A stretch of DNA of 64,000 nt from JADLHS01 sp049840435 (GCA_049840435.1 JASGKY010000037.1:12911-76910), one strand, 5' to 3'; counted from the stretch's first letter, positions 1 to 13,437 are shown. Notes: generated by a model from the sequence alone, not told the origin. A program made the numbers and translations.

Positions 1-1306
1 TTCCACGCGTTTTAGATACGTGGTCATGCTTTCCGAGCGCGCTCCAGGGCGGGAGGCGCTGACGGCATCTGCGGCGCTGACCAAGATGCCCCAAGGGCCG
101 ACGGGTGGCACATCATTGTGATGCGAGGCGACGGCGTTGACCACGGCTTCGCTTTCTCCGTGCCGTTTGATGAGGTCGTGCGCCAACGATGGCGTGCGGT
201 CCTTCTACTTCGTGGCTTAAAGCTTTGCCAATGTCGTGCAGCAGTCCGGCGCGGCGCGCGACGTTTGTGTCCAAGCCAAGCTCGCTGGCCATCAACGCCA
301 TCAACTGCGCCACTTCCACCGAGTGGTCGAGCAGGTTTTGGGTGAAGCTTTGGCGGAAGAATAATTTGCCGAGGACCTGGATGATTTCGGGGTTCAGCAA
401 TGTCACCCCCGCCCGGGCGGCGGCTTCCTCGCCTTTGCGGATGATGGTTTCATCCATCTCGGATTTGACCGCGGTGACGGCTTCCTCGATGCGCGTGGGG
501 TGGATGCGTCCGTCTTGAATCAACCGCGCCATGGCTTCCCGGGCGATTTCGCGGCGCACCGGGTCGAAGGCGGAAAGCGTCACGGCGCCGGCTTCGTCAT
601 CAATTAACACTGTGACGCCCGTGGCGTTTTCGAAGGCTCGGATGTTACGGCCTTCGCGACCAATGATCCGACCTTTCAACTCCGGGCTTTCGAGGATGAT
701 AGTTGCAGAAGAACTATCAAACGTCTGGTTGCCTGCATAACGTTGGATGGCAGTGACGATGACCTTGCGTGCCTTTTCTTCGGCGCGTGCCTTGGCATCT
801 TCAAGAATATGGCGGGAAATGTTGGCAGCATCGGCGAGTGATTCCTGCTCCACCTCTTTGAGGAATTGCGCCCGGGCCTCCTCACCGTTGAGGCCGGAAA
901 TCTTCTCCAATTGCTGCCGGCGCAATTCCGTCAACCGATGCAGATCAATTTGTGCTTGGTCCAAGTCTGCGCTTTTGCGTTCCAGCAATTCCCGTTGCTG
1001 TTTCAGATCGCCTTCCGACTGGAGGACGCGGGCCAATTGGGTGTTGAGCAGCGATTCGCGTTCGGCCAGCCGTTGTTCTTGTGCGGCGGTTTCCTGCCGG
1101 TGGGTGATGGCGGCTTGGTCCAGCTGCGTGCGAAGCTGCGTGGTTTCCTGCTGGGCGACGGTACGGGTTTTTTCCAACTGTGCCTCGGCTTCGCGACGAC
1201 GGGCCTCCTCGCGCCGACGATTCTTGGAATTGAGAATCATCGCGCAGACGCCCGCCCCCGCGACGGCACAGACCGTCGCTCCCGCAATATACAAGACCGG
1301 ACTCAT
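1..1306 (-). CDS. rny: Ribonuclease Y, 3' end beyond the window, one frameshift
   Basis: Membrane-anchored endoribonuclease that starts mRNA decay. The protein opens with a hydrophobic anchor (about residues 3-24), followed by a long charged coiled coil to about residue 190. Next comes a KH domain with the GRIIGREGRNIRAF core (about 210-225), then the HD phosphohydrolase domain with LLHDIGKA near 355-362. The reading frame breaks near base 181, just after PHAIVG. One base removed there restores HDLIKRHGES, VASHHND and SASRPGAR, and the HD domain runs open to base 1. The end of the gene lies outside the window. The break is most likely a sequencing indel, because everything on both sides is well conserved. 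The start is the ATG at 1306, directly before the membrane anchor. The next gene downstream in the text (cyclo-ligase) is 18 bases upstream on the same strand, so the two are probably co-transcribed. Confidence 0.95.
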
Positions 1307-1324
1307 TTCAGAACCGCGCGCTGT

Positions 1325-1900
1325 TCAGGTCTCGATCCAGCGCGTCGGCGTCAAGATGCAGTTTAAGGGAATGTCTAGTGGCCCGACCGGTACGGCATCC
1401 ACGAGTTGTTCGTCGAACGCCACGCCGCACTTCGTGCCCCGCACAGCAGCCAGCAACCGATCATAAAAACCTTTGCCCCGACCAAGTCTCCTGCCGTGCA
1501 GGTCGAAGGCTACCCCAGGCGCCAACACCAAGTCCAGTTGGTTCAACTCCATTTCGGGGGACAGCTCCGCAACTTCCCGGATGCCGAACTTGCCGATGAC
1601 CAGATCTCGCGCTGGATTGGTCACGCGGCGGGCGATGTAGTTGTTGGTGGTCGCGATAAAGCTCGGCAGCGCGACCTGCTTGTGCGCTGCTAAGGCTTCG
1701 GTCAGCAAAGGCCACACGTCCGGCTCATCGGGTAACGGTGCAAATAACAGGACGGCATTCGACTCTTGCCACACGCGTTGGGCGCGTAGCCGGGCGCATA
1801 GTTCCGCTCCGCCGCTGCGTCGTGCGGCAGGGGTAAGGCTTTTCATCCGCGTGCGAATTTGTTCGCGCAGCTGGGCCTTGGCATCGCGCGGTTCAGTCAT
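1325..1900 (-). CDS. 5-formyltetrahydrofolate cyclo-ligase
   Basis: Converts 5-formyl-THF to 5,10-methenyl-THF with ATP in the cytoplasm (MTHFS/YgfA family). It is 191 residues, normal for the family. The N-terminal helix is rich in Lys and Arg, as expected for phosphate binding. The C-terminal signature GRGKGFYDRLLA is present, preceded by LDLVLAPGVAFD, the usual substrate-pocket strand. The frame is intact. It lies 18 bases upstream of rny on the same strand, a pairing that suggests one transcript. The product is a housekeeping enzyme and I see nothing unusual in it. Confidence 0.93.
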   Translation of the reverse strand: MTEPRDAKAQLREQIRTRMKSLTPAARRSGGAELCARLRAQRVWQESNAVLLFAPLPDEPDVWPLLTEALAAHKQVALPSFIATTNNYIARRVTNPARDLVIGKFGIREVAELSPEMELNQLDLVLAPGVAFDLHGRRLGRGKGFYDRLLAAVRGTKCGVAFDEQLVDAVPVGPLDIPLNCILTPTRWIET

Positions 1901-1994
1901 GGCTGAGGGAAAGGCAAGTCACAGGCACAGGCTGCGGTGGCGACATCAGTTTTTCAATGCAGAACATGGCTTGGCTGCGGGCGGATCCGAAAGC

Positions 1995-2025
1995 AAAAAC
2001 CGCCACCTGCGAGCAGATGGCGGTT
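1995..2025 (-). terminator. Rho-independent terminator of the sdhCAB operon
   Basis: Read on the minus strand, this is a near-perfect 13-bp stem (AACCGCCATCTGC paired with its complement, one mismatch) at 1998-2025. It is followed by a run of five T, seen as AAAAA at 1995-1999 on the plus strand. It begins about 18 bases after the sdhB stop, so it should end the sdhC-sdhA-sdhB transcript. Confidence 0.85.
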
Positions 2026-2042
2026 ATGGGAAACGGATCAAC

Positions 2043-2819
2043 TCAACCCGCGCCACCGCCGGATATCGGCTTGGGTGCGCCTTTGAGTAGGGCAACGCCG
2101 TAATCGCGATTCATCCGCGCGATGAAGTCGAGCGAGATTTCCTTCGGGCAAACCGCTTCGCAACTGCCCGTGACGGTGCAAGAGCCGAAACCTTCCGCAT
2201 CCATCTGGTTCACCATCGCTTCGACGCGTTTGAAGCGCTCGGGTTGGCCCTGAGGCAACAGACCGAGGTGCGAAACCTTCGCGGCGACGAACAACATGGC
2301 GCTGGCGTTTTTGCACGCCGCCACACAGGCGCCGCAACCGATGCATTGGGCGGCGTCCATCGCCAGATCAGCGTTTTCCTTCGGGACGGGAATCGAGTTC
2401 GCGTCCGGCGCCGCCCCGGTGCGCACGCTGATGAAGCCGCCCGCGTGTTGGATGCGATCGAACGCTTTGCGATCCACGACGAGGTCTTTGATGATCGGGA
2501 ACGCCTTCGCGCGGAACGGCTCCACGACGATGGTGTCGCCGTCGCGGAAACTGCGCATGTAGGTCTGACAGGTGGCCACGCCTTTGTGCGGTCCGTGCGG
2601 CTTGCCGCCGATCACCAGCGAGCACGTGCCGCAGATACCTTCGCGGCAATCGTGGTCGAACGCAATCGGGTCTTCGCCCTTGTTCGCGAGCTCCTCGTTT
2701 ACCACGTCCAGCATCTCGAGGAACGACATGTTCTCGTTGAGCGCCGGAGATTCATAGGTCCGGAACTCCCCGGCCGTGTTGCGGTTCTTCTGCCGCCAGA
2801 CTTTGAGTTTAACTTTCAT
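2043..2819 (-). CDS. sdhB: Succinate dehydrogenase/fumarate reductase iron-sulfur subunit
   Basis: Electron-transfer subunit of complex II, linking the flavin in SdhA to the quinone site in SdhC. It has 258 residues. The plant-type [2Fe-2S] ligands are in DCREGICGTC with the later ATCQT Cys (about 58-84). The C-terminal ferredoxin-like half has CIGCGACVAAC for the [4Fe-4S] cluster and CTVTGSCEAVCP for the [3Fe-4S] cluster. All expected cysteines are present and the frame is intact. It is the last gene of the sdhC-sdhA-sdhB operon, 28 bases after sdhA, and a strong terminator follows it. This form belongs with the single-subunit cytochrome b558 type of complex II. Confidence 0.96.
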   Translation of the reverse strand: MKVKLKVWRQKNRNTAGEFRTYESPALNENMSFLEMLDVVNEELANKGEDPIAFDHDCREGICGTCSLVIGGKPHGPHKGVATCQTYMRSFRDGDTIVVEPFRAKAFPIIKDLVVDRKAFDRIQHAGGFISVRTGAAPDANSIPVPKENADLAMDAAQCIGCGACVAACKNASAMLFVAAKVSHLGLLPQGQPERFKRVEAMVNQMDAEGFGSCTVTGSCEAVCPKEISLDFIARMNRDYGVALLKGAPKPISGGGAG

Positions 2820-2847
2820 GACGTCGAAATAGGTTCTTGGTTGCGGC

Positions 2848-4809
<1,962 letters not shown>

Positions 4810-4810
4810 G

Positions 4811-5598
4811 TTAGTGCGTCTCCTTTCCGTGGGCGGCAGCGGGAGCGGGTTCAGCTGGGTCTTCAGCCTTGATTTCCGCCCGGACCTTCTCTGCGTAATC
4901 CGCGCCGACGACGCGCAGGTAAATTGAAATCGGGATCAATGCGTAACCGATAAAGATGGCCGTGCTGACACCCTTGGCGAGCAGTTGGATGCGCGGCCAC
5001 CAGACGTGATTGCGCAGGCCGAATGACTGAAAGGCGCTCGAAATGCCGTGCCCGAGGTGGATGAACAACAACGCTTGCGCGATGAGATAGAACGCTGATA
5101 CCCACCAGACTTGGAAGCCGAGGATCATCATCGCGTAAACGTCGGGGACGGTCTGGCCATCCATTGACCGTTTTGAGTTTGGTAAAGTCGCCCACGCCAT
5201 TGATGCCCGGCAACCGCACGGTGAAGTGCGCGAGGTGATAAACGATGAAGGCGAGAATCACGAGTCCGCTCATGAGCATGTAGCGGGAGCGCCATGCTGT
5301 CCCAAACGGTTCGGGATTGTGGTAACCAACTGGCCGCGCCTCTTTATTTTCGATGGTCAATTTTAGCGCCGTGGCAATGTGCGAGCCGACCAAGGCCAGC
5401 AGGCCAAGCCGTGCACCCCAGACCATCGCGGGCTTGCTCTGGGAGGAGTGGCGAGTGGTTGATAAGCTCTGGCGGCCCAAACACTTGCAGGTTGCCGACC
5501 AGATGGCCGATGACAAACAAGAGGAGGAACACGCCTGACCCGGCCATCAAATATTTTTTGCCGAGTGACGATTTAAGGATGCCTGACACAATGCTCAT
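4811..5598 (-). CDS. sdhC: Succinate dehydrogenase cytochrome b558 subunit, two frameshifts
   Basis: Membrane anchor that holds haem and quinone for complex II. Three reading frames together give one protein: MSIVSGILKSSLGKKYLMAG, then a transmembrane segment ending GHLVGNLQ, then MVWGARLGLLALVGSHIATA and SRYMLMSGLVILAFIVYHLAHF, then VWWVSAFYLIAQALLFIHLG. The final helix is near VSTAIFIGYALIPISIYL. Frame changes fall near 5445 and 5162. His residues suited to haem binding lie in GHLVGN, VGSHIA and YHLAHF. The start at 5598 is chosen because it matches the usual SdhC beginning; a TTG at 5622 is an alternative. It is first in the operon with sdhA and sdhB. The breaks look like sequencing errors, since both downstream subunits are intact. 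Confidence 0.88.
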
Positions 5599-5763
5599 GG
5601 AAACGGTTAGGTTGCGCAGCAAATGAATCGCTTGCGACGGGCGGAGAGGCTAAGCACTCATTAGCCTGAAAGCAACGAAACTTAATTTCTATAAGTCGCG
5701 GTTGGTGGAAAGTTTTTAATCCTAATCGAACCGCAAGTTGATCAGCCGGACTGTCAGTTTAAT

Positions 5764-8700
5764 TCAAGGGGAGGGGGTGACGACGCGGAAATAGTTCGCC
5801 GCCGCTTGCGGAACATTCACCGGGAGATTCATGGTGCGATTGGTGGTCACTGCTGGAATCGTCAGGAAGTTTGACCACGAACCGCTGGTCAGATTGGTAC
5901 GCCACTGGATGGAATAGGAATGATTGGCGGCAGCACTCAGTTGCAAGGTCGGGACATTCGCCATCTGCGTGAGGCTAAGGCGCAAGGCACTTTGGGAATC
6001 CTGCGGGTCCGTGCCGGCGAGAAATTCCTGCCAGTTGCTCATTCCATCAAGATCGGAGTCCAGCGCGGCATCGTTCACGACCGGATTCAGACCATGAGCA
6101 GTTTCCCAATCGTCGGGCAATCCATCGCCATCTTCATCCACCACCGGATAAAGCTGGGTCATGGGAATGAATTCCCGCGGGACGCTCGGGGCGGACCACG
6201 CCAATTGCGCTACTGCACCGCCGCCGTCTTCAAAAAACTCCATCTTGATTTTGTAAAGCTGGCCGGCTTGCAACGCGATGATGCCACTATTTTCGGTTGG
6301 CGCGTGGTTGATCCAATCGTTGATCAGCAACTGATCGTTGACCCAGAGCCGTGAGCCGTCGTCGCAGACGGTGTAGAACGTATAAGACTCCGAGAAGCGC
6401 GGCTGTACCTGACCGATCCAGCGAACGGTGAACGAGTCCGCGTCCATGCTCGCGTCAGGTGAGCCAGAGCCCCAGTCAAAATTGATTTGGGGGTCGATGC
6501 GTTGGAGCATGGCGCCGCCAAAATTGAGCTCGTTGTAGTAGTTGCCGATCAATCCCGTGCCCGTGCCGATGGGCGGGGGAACAACGGTGATGCTGACCGG
6601 AGCGGATTCAGTGATGGCCAGCCGATTGTCCCGGGCGCGCGCGGTAAGATTGTGCGGGCCGGCGGAGGCATTGATCCACGTGAAATTAAACGGTGCGCCG
6701 CTGGCTTCGCCTAATTTGATCCCGCCGTCATAAAACTCCACGCGCGTCACCACGCCATCGGGATCTGACGCGGTGGCGCTCAGCACCAAGGTTGCTGGTT
6801 GGGCAAATTGCGCGTTGTTGGTCGGGGAAATCAGGCTGCACGTCGGCGCGTGGTTGGTGGAATTCATGACGCCAGCCGAGATGCCTGAGGCGAACCAGTT
6901 CGTCGGTTCATTGCCATAAGTTGCGGGCGACCGCCGTTGCAAAGAAGGGCCGTCGCCATCGGGGCTCAATGGCCACGGAGCTTTGTCGTTGTAACGGACT
7001 TCATCTACGACGATGTATGGCACGCCGTTGGTGTCAGGGTTGTCCGGGCGTTCGAGACCGAGGCGTTCGCCGCTGTCCTGCAATGAGCCGGAATAGGACC
7101 AAGAATCGTAATGCCGACCGGCACGCTGTATTTAGTGCGGAAGGTTGGGGGATCAATCGGAACGACCAAAAGGTAATTGCCAGCTCCGAGCGAAAAGTTG
7201 GTCGGGAAATTGAAATCAAGCCCGTTGAGTCTCCAGGTGTTGGTCGGAAACGCGACATGATACAACGGCACATTGGTGGCGCTGAGATTGTAAAGTTCCA
7301 CAAACTCATCGTAGCCGGCGGGGGCGTGATATTGGATTTCGTTGATGACGATAGGGCCGAGGCGGGGGACGGAATTGGTTGCTCCGAGTGTCAATGCGGC
7401 TTGCGCGGGCCAGAATTCCTCCCCGGTGCTGACGAGGTGGCGACCGAACGAAACCCCGTTGGCGGCTGCGCCATAATCCAGACTATGGCTGTAACCGGTC
7501 AGATTCGTCGAGTTATCGCCGCTGAACAGGAACAACGATTCCCCATAGGAACTCAGCCGGAAACTATTTGATGAACCGGGCATCGCATTGAAGTTTGTTT
7601 CCGTGAAAACGATGAAGCCGTTTGCGGGAATCGTCGTTCCGGTTGTAATGCGAAACTTCTTGGGCTGCTTGGGATCGTCGCTCAAGAACCAGCCTCCGAC
7701 GTTCACGAGTGCAGCGGTCGGATTGAACAGCTCGATGGAATCCACCTGCGGCAGATCTGTGTGGGTCAAAATTTCATTGATCACGACGCCGGGAAGGCTC
7801 ACGGCGGGATCGTCCGCGCCGGGTGAACCCAGTTGATTTGCACTCGCCCGCCAACTGAAGGCGAGGCTGGGGTCGCTCACTGAGTTCGCGCGCACTAGCG
7901 AGAAGCCATAACCATCCGGGGTGATCGGCCAGGGCGACGTCGTGCTGTAGCTGAAGGAGAGAATGTTCGTCCCAAGGACATGGGCGAGTGTTAGTTTCTC
8001 ACCGGCGTTGTCCAGCTTGCCGGTGTAAACGCCCTTGATCGCCACGCCGGGATAGCGCGTCGCAAACAGTGCGGGATTTCGCACCAGCACGGCAAATTGA
8101 TTGGGCGCAAGCTGGGTGCCGTTGGTGAAGGCAAAGGTGATGCCGGAATCGAATTGCAGGCCCGCGAGATCGAGGGTGTTCGTGCCGGTGTTTTTCAGTT
8201 CCAGAAACTCCAGCTCGTCGCCGTCGTTCGTGCCGAGTGCGGGTGGGTGATACATGATTTCCGTCACTGCCAGCCCGCTGAAATTTTGGAGGATATAAAA
8301 CGGCGCTTCGACCAAGGCACTCCAGGTCGAACCATTGAGGATACGGGCGTGAAGGATGCCGGCGTTGGTCGCGGTGATGGGCGAGGAATAGATTTTTGCT
8401 GCGGCGTTCAATCCGCCGCCCCAGAGCCGCGGATCAGAGCCGTCGAGTGTGTAATAAATTGTGCCCGCTCCGTTGGGGTTGGAAAGCGTGAGCGCAGCGC
8501 CGGTGGGAATCAGGCCGCCAAACGGCGTAAGGGTTGGCGCGTTGATTGACGGATAAAGTCCGGCATTGCGAAGTTGGTTCACCAGTACGGTGTGGCGGGC
8601 GGTAAACCAGTTTTGCACGGCATTGTCGGAACTGAGCCAGGCTTCGCGGGAGCTGCCCCAGCGCGCCGTTTCTCCGACCATGGCGCGATCTAATTCGGTG

Positions 8701-11672
8701 AACCGTTCGGTCCATCGCGCCAAGGCTGGTGTTGGAGTCAGTACGCCCCCATTGAAGCATGCTTTTTGGACGCGATCTCCAAACTCGCGGCGGAATTCCG
8801 GGTGTCCGCGCAGTGCGTTGTAAAGCTTGCCCGGGGAGCCATCGGAAACTCCGGTGCGATCGTCCGTGCCGCCAAGATACAAACCGAACGTCCACTCGGC
8901 ATCCCAACTGAAGAATTGAAACGTCGCGCCCGGGACGCGGCGGCGGGCGGCGTTCCAATTGTGTCCGGGCCAATCCGTATTGGCCGCGTAAAAATTCAAC
9001 ATCATGTAGTCAATGAAACTCGGGATGTTGAGATATTGGCTTAGGTTCGTGTAAGCGGCGTCCGTCGTGATACTCGTATTCGCCAGCGCCAGCATGGCAT
9101 TCCACGCGTCAATCGTGCCGTCAATCAACTCGTCAGAATTCAACGCGTCGTATTCGGATTTATCTCCGCCCATGAAGTGGGCGGCGTAGGAGGCGTCGCC
9201 TTTTTCACCAATGTTGTACACGCCCCAATAAATCCCGTTGAGATACAGATGCACGTAGCGGCCATGTGGCCCGTAGCCGCCCATCGCGTTCTGCGTGTCG
9301 CGACACCACTGATCGCGGTGCATCACAGTGCCTTGGTTGCCATTGATCCAATGATCGTTGTAGGCGCCATGCAGCACCAGTGTGTCGAACTCCTGCACCG
9401 CTGAATCGGGATAGAGATTGTAGTCCAGTTTGGATGGGCCGTAGGTGCTTTTGAATAACAACCGCAGACCGTGCTTGGGCGTGTTAAAGCGGCTGAAGCC
9501 GCCTTGCAGCCGGATGCCGCAGTTGAGATGAAATCCTTTCTCGCCATCCGGGCGCGGGTATTCGATGGCACAGGCGCGTTCCCACGCTTCGCCTTCCGCG
9601 GAGGTGTTAGACCAGATGCCGTTCGGGCCGAACAATTCATCGTGGCGACATGGCGATGCTCAGGGTCGGCAGGCTCAACAAATCATTCGTGAAGGTGTCG
9701 CGATAGGGTGGGTTTTGCGTGATGGCGGTGTTTAATGTGTAATCACCAGAAGAGCCCCCACGTAATTCGAGGTGATGTTCTGTTGCTGCACTTTGTCGAG
9801 CAGGAGATAGCTGTGCGTCTCGACATCGGAGGGCAGGAAACCATTGCGCGAGCCGATGGCGCGCAGCACGAGCGGACGATTGATGGTAACCGGTCCGGTG
9901 TAAATCAAGCCATTGGTGGCCGAGGGTTCGCTGCCATCCGTCGTGTAACGGATGGTCACCCCCGCCAACGCGCTAGTGATGGTGACCGAGAGGTTGGTGT
10001 TGAGATACCAGCCGCGTTTGGGATTGAACTCCAGATCGCTGACCTGCGCGACAGAACCCTCACTGTTGTACGTTCCTGGCGTTGGCGCGGCGAAATATTG
10101 GTTGGTGAGGCCAAGCACTTTGTTCTCCACCAGTTCGGCCAGAATCAGAAAATCCGTGCTGTTGGTGGCGTCATTGAGTCCGTGCAACGCCAGATTCGTT
10201 GCCATTGGTCTTGAGCAGACTTAACTGGCTGGTCAGGTCGAAGTTTTCATAGGCCACCGCGCCCGCTAACGGTTGCGAATTGGTGGCCACTGAATTCCAC
10301 AGCGGCGTGATGGGGGAGTTTTTGCGCGCGACCGCCGTGCCGTTGAGATAGGCGACAAATCCATCATCGTATTTTACCCGCAACGTCAGCGTGCTGAGCG
10401 CGGTAGGATTGGCGACATTAAACGGCAGTCGGACATACGTAGAGCTGGCGCGGTTGACCATCTGGGTTTGGACATCGGTGCTGATCAAGGGCCGTAACGA
10501 GTTGCCACTGCTACCGCTGCCAAGTGATTTCACCGCCAGTCCGCCATTCGCCGTATCGCCGAGCAATCGGAAGTTTGAGTTGTGACTCGAATAACTGCCC
10601 GCAGCGGCAAATAACTCCACCTCCGAGCCACCGGCGCATTCAAAGAAGACCAATCGGATGGAGTGTTCGCCAGCGGCGAGATTGAAGGTTTGGAGCGAGT
10701 CGCCGGACCGCGGCCGACGGGGTATTCAAACGAGGTGCTGTCAATGGTCAGTCGGAAGCCATCATCGCTGTTTACGCCGAAGGTCCAGTTGCCGCTCGAC
10801 GGGATGGTCACCGTGCCCATGGCTTCGGTCACAAAATTGTCCTGATCCACGTTCAGCGTCAGCCCGGGGAACGTGAGGCTGCCGCTGAAATGGCCTTCAC
10901 CACCGGTGTTGAAATAGTTGATGGTGGCGGCGTTGGTCGTGAAGACGGAGAGTTGTTGTCCGGGCGTGGCCAGGACATTCACCGCAGTGTTGATGTCGCA
11001 AACCCCCACGCTGGCGCGGATATTCTTGATCGCGAAACCCGGCAGGAATGTTTCGTAGCCCACGCCGTTTGTTGCCGTCTGCCACGCGGTCGCATTGAAG
11101 TTGGTCGCCGTCCAAGTCGTGCCAAGCGTGCCGTTGGTGGCCACCCAGAGCTGGGCCAGCGCATTGCTGGCTAGCAGGGTGGTCACCTGGAGATTCTGTC
11201 CCAATCCGTACGAGACGTCGGTCAACTGCTCTGGAAATTGTGGTGCAAATTGGGTGGCAATGGTGACTCCGTCCGGCTGCACCAGCGCGAGATACTCGCC
11301 GCCGGCGCTCAAGGCAAAATTGGCGTGCAACGGCAGTCCGGGCGTCGCGCGATTTTTACTCGATGCAAAAACGATGAGGAATCCGTTAGGGGGCAGATTG
11401 GTTGCGGGCAGCCGCCACTTGGTCAGGTTGGTGGCATTGTCGGTGAGATACCAGCCGTTCAGATTGACGGTGCTGGCAGAAGTATTGAATAGTTCGATCC
11501 AGTCGGAGTGATCCCCATCTTCGTCTTGTAAGCCGTTGGAATTGCTGGCGGCAAATTCAGAGATGATGACCGGTGCTGCCGCGGCTTGATCCGGAGGCAA
11601 AATTAAGAAGACGGCGCATAGTGCCAATAATGCCGGGAAACAACGCGGCGGCAAAACGGAGATAGGCTTCAT
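5764..11672 (-). CDS. Giant secreted lamin-tail / CotH-kinase / PA14 protein (five frameshifts)
   Basis: About 1970 residues when five frameshifts (near 10705, 10195, 9750, 9648 and 7085) are bridged. In order: a signal peptide (FPALLALCAVFLILPP, cleaved near AAAAP); a lamin-tail domain (SEFAASNSNG to about residue 150); a PA14-like lectin fold (GEGHFSGSLTFPG, SDDGFRLTI); a chitobiase-type C-terminal fold (IRYTTDGSEPS); and a CotH-type spore-coat-kinase domain (GIRLQGGFSRFNTPKHGLRL, FFSWDAEWTFGLY). Then follow a second TLDGSDP fold, three further lamin-tail repeats each opening with an INEI or TEIMYHP strand, an Ig-like domain, a second PA14 domain and a thrombospondin-type calcium repeat (DEDGDGLPDDWE). 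The end is a short module with YSIQWRTNL and YFRV. Such proteins are frequent in Verrucomicrobia and Planctomycetes. The substrate is unknown; a surface or exported adhesive or protein-modifying role is inference. Confidence 0.85.
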
Positions 11673-11733
11673 GTCTCGTGCGAGACTACACCAACTTCGT
11701 TGCCGAACAACTAGCCAATCGTCCAGATTCCCA

Positions 11734-11749
11734 TCCCCGAAAGCGGGGA
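11734..11749 (-). terminator. Small GC hairpin after hpnH
   Basis: Perfect 6-bp stem TCCCCG/CGGGGA with an AAAG tetraloop, located between the hpnH stop (11804) and the start of the giant gene. There is no T-run, so termination here is only a possibility. Confidence 0.3.
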
Positions 11750-11803
11750 GGAGACAGTCCTGCGGTCCTGTGAAGGGCCGCCCGAGATTGCGAGGTTGTG
11801 AGG

Positions 11804-13226
11804 TTAGGCCGACTTTTTCGCCTCGGCGATCTTTGCCAGCAACGCATCACGTTCGCTGGTGTCGCCGCTGCCGCAGGAGCCGTTGTCAGCGTGGTTTTCT
11901 TCGCGGCGTTGGAAGGCGGCTTGCGGCGCCGTTCATCGCGGCGCGGGGCGAATTGATGGCCGCCTTGGCTTCGGCCAGATGGCCTTTGCCAATGGTCACG
12001 CCGTTGAAAGCGCGCTTGGTCAACTCTGCGCTCGCCGGGAACGGCTTGGGCTTCGCGCCGAAGTTATATTTGAAATTCTTCCAATTGTCGCCGGACTGAT
12101 AATTCGTGCCGAGCGCGCCACTGGGATCGTAGCCGCAATGAACCATGCAGTTCTCGCAGCGCGGGTCGCGGGCAACGCCGTCCACCACGCCATACTTATC
12201 CCAGCTCACCTTGGACAACATCTCTTGATAGCCGTCGTAGTGCCCGTCGGTCATCAGGTAGCAGGGCGCTTTCCAACCTTTGATGTTGTAGGTCGGGATC
12301 GCCCAGGCCGTGCAGGTAAGTTCGCGCTTACCGGCGAGGAATTCCTGATACACTGGCGTGCCGAAGATGGTGAAATTCTTGCCCCATTCCTCGATGCGGG
12401 CAAATTTCTGCCGCGTCATCTTGCGGGTGAGGAAGAAATCCTCGGGCTGTTTGCCGAGGCGCGCAACCATGTCCTTCTTGGCGGCGTCGTATTCGTAACC
12501 GGGCGAGATGGTGTGGCCGTCCACGTTCAGAGAGGTGAGGAACTGGAACATGTCCTCCAGTTCCTTCACGTCGGTTTCTTTATAGACCGTGGTGTTGGTG
12601 GCGGTCTGGTAGCCGAGAATCTTTGCCATCTTGATGGCGGCAACACATTCCTTGAAGACCCCTTCGCGCTCAACAATGAGATCGTGGGTGAATTCCAAGC
12701 CGTCTACGTGAACATTCCAATACATCCACTGGCTCGGGCGGATGACAACTTTCTTGCGCGCAGATTCGTCGGATTTGCGGATGAGGTCGGCTTCCTTTTC
12801 TGTTACGAGTTCCGCCTTCAGTAATTCCTGAAGCTTCGCTTCCATCTCGGGCGAGTAGGTCGCGGCCATGTAGTCGCGCATTTTTTTCCGCATGAACACG
12901 CCGTTCGTGCAGATGTAGATGATGCGGCCTTGTTCCCGGAGTCCAGCCACCAGTTCCTCGATCTTGGGATAAATCAGTGGTTCCCCGCCGCAGATGGAGA
13001 CCATCGGCGCTTCGCACTCCGCCGCAACGGCGAGGCACTTTTCCAATGGCACCATGTCCTTGAGGTTGGTGGAGTATTCGCGAATACGACCACAACCGGT
13101 ACACGTCAGATTGCAGGTGTGCAGCGGTTCAAGCTGTAGCACCATGGCGAACTTGGGAGTCCGCTTGAGCTTGTGCTTGACGATATGACCGGCGATTTTC
13201 GCCGACAACGCGAAGGGGAATCGCAT
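11804..13226 (-). CDS. hpnH: HpnH-like radical SAM protein (adenosyl-hopene transferase family), frameshift at the 3' end
   Basis: HpnH joins an adenosyl group to diploptene in the synthesis of side-chain-extended hopanoids. The radical-SAM cluster motif is HTCNLTCTGCGRI (Cys-x3-Cys-x2-Cys), followed by SICGGEPL and by YICTNGVFM. The C-terminal DUF3463-type part has APCYLMTDG and a further Cys set in RCENCMVHCGYDPSGA. Compared with the proteobacterial enzyme as I recall it, there is an extra segment of some 45 residues between MRKKMRDY and WNVHVDG. The start at 13226 (MRFPFALSAKI) fits the family; a TTG at 13250 is possible. The frame breaks near 11925. The other frame continues with FQRREENHADNG and ends AEAKKSA at 11804. 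The assignment to HpnH rather than a related radical SAM branch is likely but not proven, as no other hopanoid genes are in view. Confidence 0.8.
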
Positions 13227-13230
13227 AAAT

Positions 13231-13437
13231 TTAGGGACGGACTTGGGCAACCAAGGAAACAGTATTAGTCGAATTTCCAGGCGGAGTCGCGGGCGCTGGC
13301 CGGGTCTGGATCAGGCCCGGGAGAATGAAATCCAGCGGGGAAACGCTCTTGCCGGCGTTGAGACCGCCGCAGCCGGCTGTGTAAATCGCCAGGATTGCGC
13401 ATCCCATCGCTTGAACTAACTTCCGCTTTGTCGTCAC
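13231..13437 (-). CDS. Small putative lipoprotein
   Basis: A 68-residue protein from a GTG at 13437. It has a basic start (TTKRKLVQ), a hydrophobic stretch (AMGCAILAIYTA) and a lipobox-like AGCGG, so it is probably a secreted lipoprotein of about 45 mature residues. The mature part contains GKSVSPLDFILPGLIQ, which I believe recurs in small PVC-group proteins, though I cannot verify that here. The stop lies four bases before the hpnH start, so the two genes are likely translated from the same message. Its function is unknown. The tight coupling suggests either a membrane role near hopanoid synthesis or simple co-transcription. Confidence 0.6.
   Translation of the reverse strand: MTTKRKLVQAMGCAILAIYTAGCGGLNAGKSVSPLDFILPGLIQTRPAPATPPGNSTNTVSLVAQVRP

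Noticed and set aside
5623..5763. Promoter for sdhCAB in the gap before sdhC
   Set aside because: The gap is AT-richer on the minus strand, but I could not find a convincing pair of -35 and -10 boxes.
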